Of a stretch of DNA of 64,000 bases, positions 58,595 through 64,000 are shown piece by piece. The position numbers were made by a program, and so were the translations under genes. The notes under the pieces are model-generated. The model did not search any database. It was not told the DNA's origin and saw only the letters and a program-made list of their open reading frames with translations. How positions within the stretch are numbered: the stretch's first letter is position 1; every line of letters starts with the position of its first letter. The stretch is from Petrolisthes cinctipes (lineage: Eukaryota > Arthropoda > Malacostraca > Decapoda > Porcellanidae): contig JAWQEG010002457.1 in the NCBI GenBank assembly GCA_033782935.1, forward strand, positions 62,001-126,000, written 5' to 3'.

Positions 58595-61500
58595 TTATCT
58601 TTCCACATCCAGTGCAGTTACAGCTGTGAGGTAATTATGAGAAGTGAGAGAGATGTGAAGCAGCTGTCCACAATTACCGCCATAACTTCCATTTGCACTG
58701 GCACCACACTGCACTTGACATACCTCACTCAGCTCCCATGCTGGAATCCCTTCACTGCAAGTACAATATTTATATTAATTAATTTTTTGCATTCAAGCAA
58801 GAACACCATTTCAGGAGAAGCCTGTTTCTTATAAGTGAAAGCAGCAGTGACAAATAATCAAAACAGACTCCCTGAATGGTTTTCTCATTCACACACTGTT
58901 ACACCTTTCTGCAGTCAACATTGTTGGAAACAAAGACAGAGTCGTGAGAACTATATGGTATTACTGAACTCACTCGGGGAGGTACACACCTAGTTTTTAA
59001 GAACTCCCATCATGCAAAGGTTCAGTCGCAACTTAGTAATGTATACTATTCCCTTACATTTTTGTGCTTTTCTTTATCTTGAGCTCCATAAGTTCTTTTA
59101 ATTTCACTGTTACCATTCTGGAGTAAGTTATGAGTTTAATGCAGTTCAGTGTTCCAATAACCTGACTGGGTTTAAGCCAACATCTCAAATGTAATTGACC
59201 CCCAACAATTTGGAAATATGAAGTCATCATCAACCACCCATTGTCTCATAAGCCTGCTAGACTTTATATACAGTAACCTGGAAAAAAGAAAGAACTCAGT
59301 TGCCCTTGCATTCATAGATTTCAGAAAGGCTTTTGATCTAGTAGACCACAACGTAGTACTAAAGAAAGCTCTTGATATTGGAGTCGAGCCCAGTCTAGTG
59401 GCATGGCTGGCAAACTTCCTGTGTGACAGACGTCAGGCAGTGCGTCACCAGGGTGCTGTGTCTATACACCAACATCTCTCGTGTGGTGTGCCCCAGGGGA
59501 CCAAGATGGGACCCCTGTGCTTCCTCATCCTAATTAATGATGTCTTAACTGACACAATTTTTCACTGGAAACATGTGGATGACTCAACCATTGGGACAGT
59601 CATCAACAACTTGTCTCCTGACTACCACCTCCTGCAACAACACCTGACCAACCTCCAGACATGGACTGACGACAACAATGTCTCCATCAACCACGGCAAG
59701 ACAGTAGTGATGCAATTTCACACGGCTACCACACCACCACCACCACCAGCGATAACACTAGGACAGCACCAAATACAAGTAGTGGACACCACCAAGCTAT
59801 TAGGTGTCATGCTGGATGACAAACTGAACTGGAAAAGTCATATCAGCACCATCATCCAGTTAGCCACATACCGCCTGTACATACTAAGGCGACTGAAGTC
59901 CCTAGGCACACCCCAAAAGGAGCTGGTACGAATCCACAACACCTTCATCATCCCCAAGCTGACATACGCCTCCCCCGCCTGGTCTTCATCCATCAACCAG
60001 ACATAGAGGCAGCAGCTGGAGTGGGTACAGAAGAGGGTATGTCGTATCATCCTGGGTATGGTATACACCACCTACCAACGAGCCCTGAATACCCTCAGAA
60101 TACAATCTCTTGTCACGAGATACCAGCAGCTCCTCTGGGACTTCAGTAAACAGCTGTTAATCCACCTACGCCATAGGGACCTCCTCCCACTCACCATTCC
60201 CAAACCCCGCCAATTCCGTCACTACAACCTACTTAAACCCATCAGAGTTAGGACAGACAGATACAAAAATAGTCCCATCCCCACAATAGTCTCTCTAATA
60301 AACCAAAGGCACATGTAAATATTTGTACTATGTCCATGTGTGAGTGAACATGTGTGATTGTAATTGTGTACGTCTGTGTGTTAGTTTGTGCGAATGAATA
60401 TTATGTGTATATGTGCGAGAATGTATTTGTGTATGTCTGTTTATTTATATGTTCTGTAAATATCCCTATCCATACTGTATCACCTATTTGCATCACCATT
60501 TTACAATGTATATTTTCAGCCCTCAGCTGCCTGTATCAAATAAACCTTTTATTATTATTATTATTATTATTATTAAAAGAATGAAAAAATAACATTCAAA
60601 CATACTTGTATATATATATCTAATACATTTCTGTTTCAAGAGCAGGTACCGGGTATGTAAAAGAATCAAGAAAACTATATATACTAATGATAGTATACAA
60701 TCTTACCTGTCAAAGTTAAGTTCCCTTACAGCACTCTGCCTGAGGTGGCTGGTGCGTACAAAGCCATCACTGGAGGCAGAAGTGAGGAGAGCGGAGTCAG
60801 GTGACCAGCTGAGTCCAACTACTGGGTCCGTGTGCACTACATTGTCTATATTACTGCTGCTGCTCTGGCTTCCACTTAACTCTGACAGCACTTGGCCTCC
60901 TGCTAGGTCCCACACTAATACGGTTCCATCCTCACTACCTGACGCCAGGTATCTGCCAGTACAAGTCATTAAATAAGATTTAGCTATAATTGAAGGAACA
61001 GTAAATTACATTAAATTCACTTTTAACAATGTCTATACACAGAGAAAATTATGTACAAGACCTCTTTCATATTCATCCTTTACACAAAAAATATTCCGAA
61101 ATTATTTTTAAACTACTGTACTCCACTTTGCTGAAAAAAAAATACCACTGACTATCCCCTTCATACAGCATCCACCAACAGTAACATTTTGCACTGTATT
61201 ATATGAACAGTACTGTATGTCATGGAAAAGATTACATTATAATACAAAAATTAGCACAAAACTTACTTTCCATTAGGTGAGAAAGCCACAGTATTGACTG
61301 GAGATTTATGATGGAGAAGAATGCGGGCTGTATCACCATCAGTTATCTGCCACAGCCTGATGGTCCTGTCACTAGACCCTGTAGCAACATAGGCACCATT
61401 TGGATGGAATGCAACACAATCTACAGCCTGTGTGTGACCTGCCAAGGTACGTAAGGGGTAGGTATAATCTGTGGCCCATATCCTGGCTGTGGTATCATAT

Positions 61501-63723
61501 GATCCAGTGGCCACATACATAGTGAGAGGAGCCACAGCCAGGCACCAGACAGGGTAATTGTGACCTCGGTACATGGCCACTGCCTGACCCAGCTCCAAGT
61601 TCCACAGTTTCATAGTCGTGTCTTCACCTACGGACAAAAGGTGAGTGGAGTCATGAGTGAAAGCTGTGTCCAGTACTGGACCACTGTGTCCTCTCAATGC
61701 AAACAATTCTCCCCCACGGTTCCTTCTCCTTCCACCACCCCTTGCCTCTGACACTGTATCTTCATCTTTCTCATCTTCTTCTAAACCATTACCTTCGTCT
61801 TCCAGGCGTGAAGAATCACATGCCAGTAATGTATGAGATATTCCTCCTCTGGGACCTGTTACACTGCTAGTTTTTCTAAATCCCACATTATGTACTGGAG
61901 GAGTCAACTTCCATATCTTAATAACACTATCTTCAAAACCACATGATAAATATCTCCCTTCCGCATTTACACAAGCACAACTGAGTCCATTATAAGCATT
62001 AGACACTGTATAAACACAGAGCGAAGGAGAGGTAGGTTGTGAGCATTTGATCCGAGCTATTGCCTCCCTCACTTTCTGTAATTCCTCTTGTGTACAATCC
62101 ATTCCCTCTGCTGAAGCTGACATTGTCTCAGGTGTGACTGATTCTGGAGTGTGTCCATTAACAAGACCATTGGCCTGGCCTGAGGCATCTGGAGTGCGAA
62201 AAACTGCTCCAGTGCTTCCTGCTCCAGAGTCATCTACTTCAACCTCAATGTAAGTGTTGAAAATCTGCACATAAGAAATTCTTTTATAGAAACAAAAGAA
62301 ATCATATATTCCTAAAGTTTTAAGCTAGCAGATATATTATTTTCCGTTTCATAACTTAGAGAAAATTATGTGACTAAAAACACAATACAGTATCAATGTA
62401 TATTTTGTGACCTGTCACTAAAAACAAAAATGCCCGTGATGTATTTAATGCAATAATATTTCATGAAGATTCATTCAAAAGAACTGCCAAATCTTTAACT
62501 AAGATACTGTATTTAAATTTGCTTATTTAAACATTAGAAAGGATGAAAGTATATTACCTGAAGCAGCGTTGGGTTTTCTGTGGCCTTGAGATATCGCAGA
62601 AAATAGTTGAGAGTCAGTTCACTCAGACGCACCATGTATTTACCACTTCTGTAACACATACAAACAATACTAGTAAGAGAAAACTCTGTGATGTTGTTAA
62701 TCAAGTAAAGGGTACCAAGGCTGCTGACAATGTTCAATACATGATGCACAGTACTCACTTATTCAATTATCATTACAGGTACCAGTCTTTTTGAGCTTGT
62801 TATCTCATTTATTATAGTAAGGTACTGGTACTGTACTCTTAAGACATCACATTTGGTCCTTTCAGTAAATTTCAGGGACTATACAAATATAAAAATGTGT
62901 TCATATGCACCAGTCACTATGAGGGACTCAACGAGGAATTGAAGGCTAACGTATGTCGGATCAAGTTCACACCATACATCAGAGATTTTATGAGGTGATC
63001 TGATTATTCTCGGTGTGGTCCAGTGTATATTGGCTACACCAAAATGCCAAAAAAATACTCTCTATATCATTACAAACTCATAGCATAGAAGATGCCTCAC
63101 TATTTTCAAAGATGCTTTGAATGATGGTTTACATGCTCTCTCTAAATTGTGATATGTATAAATATGTGTTGTCAGAAAAGGAAGCAAGTGACACCTTAAA
63201 GCTACACTCGATGATCTTGGGGCCTCACAAGAGGTCGAGATGTAAATCAAAAGTTGCAAATTTAAATCGCCATGCTGAAGTTAATAAAGAAAATATCATA
63301 ATTAAAATGTTGCGGTTTGTGGAAAACAGTTCAGGAAATAATTAGTCTACCTAGTATACACATACCGTACATTACTGTATATTTTTTACACCAACTTTTA
63401 AAAGCAATAAAGGTACAGGTACTCTTATGTGTCTCAATATGAAACATTATTATTTAAAGAGAGTAGTTATTACAGAGGACTTCAGTCATTATTAATTAAC
63501 TGTAAAACTAAATAAATATATACAAATTGCATCACAAACTATCATGACTGGTAACTTTGAAATATATTTTTAACAATACTGAGAAAAATGGAATCTACAT
63601 AACAGAAAATACTCACTTTAGATTCTGAATAACTGGGGATGAGGTCATGTCTCCAGAATTAACGGTGGCAGCATTTAACACTTGTGACAATATGTTTTCA
63701 TAGTCGCGGTTTACCAGAAATAC
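58595..63723 (-). CDS. TAF5L: TAF5-family WD40 subunit, most like TAF5L (C-terminal part)
   Basis: Five exons in view, minus strand: 63617-63723, 62558-62648, 61267-62264, 60707-60952 and 58595-58754, phases agreeing, stop at 58595-58597 (533 residues seen). The N-terminus lies beyond 64000. Order: end of the TAF5 N-terminal domain (SGKYMVRLSELTLNYFLRYL), an acidic/Ser linker with EELQKVREAIARIK, then WD40 blades: VNAEGRYLSCGFEDSVIKIW, LRGHSGPVLDTAFTHDSTHL, GHNYPVWCLAVAPLTMYVAT, AGHTQAVDCVAFHPNGAYVA and GKYLASGSEDGTVLVWDLAG. Known role: TAF5L (fly Wda) is a SAGA/PCAF acetyltransferase subunit, TAF5 its TFIID paralogue. The linker and the DYTYPLRTLAGH spacing favour TAF5L; TAF5 is the alternative. 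The C-terminal exon (HISLTSHNYLTAVTALDVER) is divergent. Confidence 0.88.
59218..60580 (+). pseudogene. LINE with degenerate reverse transcriptase in the last TAF5L intron
   Basis: The frame 59218-60006 contains ALAFIDFRKAFDLVDHNVVL, HLSCGVPQGTKMGPLCFLIL and KHVDDSTIGTV (catalytic motif HVDD in place of YADD/YVDD), then TTKLLGVMLDDKLNWKSHIS and PKLTYASPAWSSSINQ. One stop (60004) separates it from the tail frame, which runs to a TAA at 60316. The 3' end is (ATT)n at about 60547-60575 after AATAAA. Inserted opposite to the host gene. The 5' half is missing. Confidence 0.9.
60953..61266 (-). other. TAF5L intron
   Basis: AT-rich intron between the exon ending 61267 and the exon starting 60952. 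No element recognised. Confidence 0.6.
62649..63616 (-). other. TAF5L intron with an unassigned plus-strand frame
   Basis: AT-rich. At 63121-63345 a plus-strand open frame of 74 codons reads YVLSEKEASDTLKLHSMILG and onward. It may be a decayed transposon piece, but I cannot assign it. No hairpin or target duplication noted. Confidence 0.4.
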
Positions 63724-63952
63724 CTGCAAAAACCACGGTGAGAATTTTACAAAGGAAGAATAGGACACAGCAACAGATATCACTGCCTCTTTTTCTTCAG
63801 CAGTCATAGCTGCAGTACAGTACTGATAATAATATTAACAAATTGGTACTGTGAGCAAACTCCTTCTAAGAATAAAATGCTAGACCAACAGTTGTGACAC
63901 ACGGGTATTATCTAATATATCATGTCACACTTCCTTTTCCTGCCACCATGAG

Positions 63953-64000
63953 GGCCATCCGTATGTAAGAACATTTGCGGTGTTGACGATAGCATGGTAC
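63953..64000. mobile_element. Palindromic MITE of the GTATGCAAGAAC family, copy 4 (cut by window end)
   Basis: GGGCCATCCGTATGTAAGAA followed by CATTTGCGGTGTTGACGATA and GCATGGTAC matches the left half of 39608-39740. The right half lies outside the window. Confidence 0.65.

Noticed and set aside
60703..62264. Assignment as canonical TAF5
   Set aside because: Short linker and local motifs fit TAF5L better; TAF5 was kept only as an alternative in the annotation.
63121..63345. Plus-strand 74-codon frame in a TAF5L intron
   Set aside because: No conserved motif, no splice or promoter context; recorded only as an unassigned stretch.

Overview
The window is animal nuclear DNA. It has intron-rich genes with GT-AG splice sites, AATAAA poly(A) signals and dense transposon debris. 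Arthropod-type features (a nocte-like PRRC2 gene, short TTAGG/TCAGG arrays, several LINE and MITE families) suggest an arthropod. A decapod crustacean is plausible, but that is inference. No bacterial, plasmid or CRISPR features are present.

Layout. (1) 1-8095, minus: 5' half of a PRRC2/nocte gene (five coding exons in view, upstream UTR exon at 7931-8095). Its long 5' UTR intron carries foldback and MITE debris. (2) 8220-19700: a repeat-rich intergenic block. It holds a hAT MITE, LINE relics, an ORF1-like Pro/Ser/Thr-rich region, 30-bp and 27-bp minisatellites, a nearly complete LINE ORF2 (1,101 codons open) flanked by a 13-bp direct repeat of TCAGG type, a 32-bp minisatellite, and a pair of ~170-bp inverted arms. 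(3) 20290-31006, plus: a 12-coding-exon gene for a 1,705-residue disordered basic/Ser/Pro-rich protein with one C-terminal C2H2 finger. I do not recognise it. Every internal junction has the same phase, the exons look like copies of one another, and about 4 kb has been duplicated in tandem through an exon 7/exon 2 fusion that keeps the frame. This is the most unusual locus here. (4) 31070-33100: LINE 3'-end relics. (5) 34455-38411, plus: CRCP/RPC9, an RNA polymerase III subunit, with pogo-, piggyBac- and hAT-like MITEs in its introns. (6) 41529-45802, minus: CSN6, a COP9 signalosome subunit. (7) 47447-49561, plus: SERP1/RAMP4, with its terminal coding exon duplicated in tandem. (8) 51984-55611, minus: a THAP-domain gene with a duplicated 66-bp exon, a 536-bp foldback insertion and a broken or alternatively spliced last exon. 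(9) 56994-58018: a deleted Helitron with both termini recognisable. (10) 58595-63723, minus: C-terminal part of a TAF5-family WD40 subunit, most like TAF5L, with a LINE in its last intron.

The recognised genes are unrelated housekeeping functions (RNA-binding scaffold, Pol III, COP9 signalosome, ER translocon, SAGA/TFIID). There is no operon-like logic. The main theme is recent tandem duplication of exons (three independent genes) and repeated TE insertion into introns. Exon boundaries were read by eye from splice consensus and phase. No transcript or database search was available.
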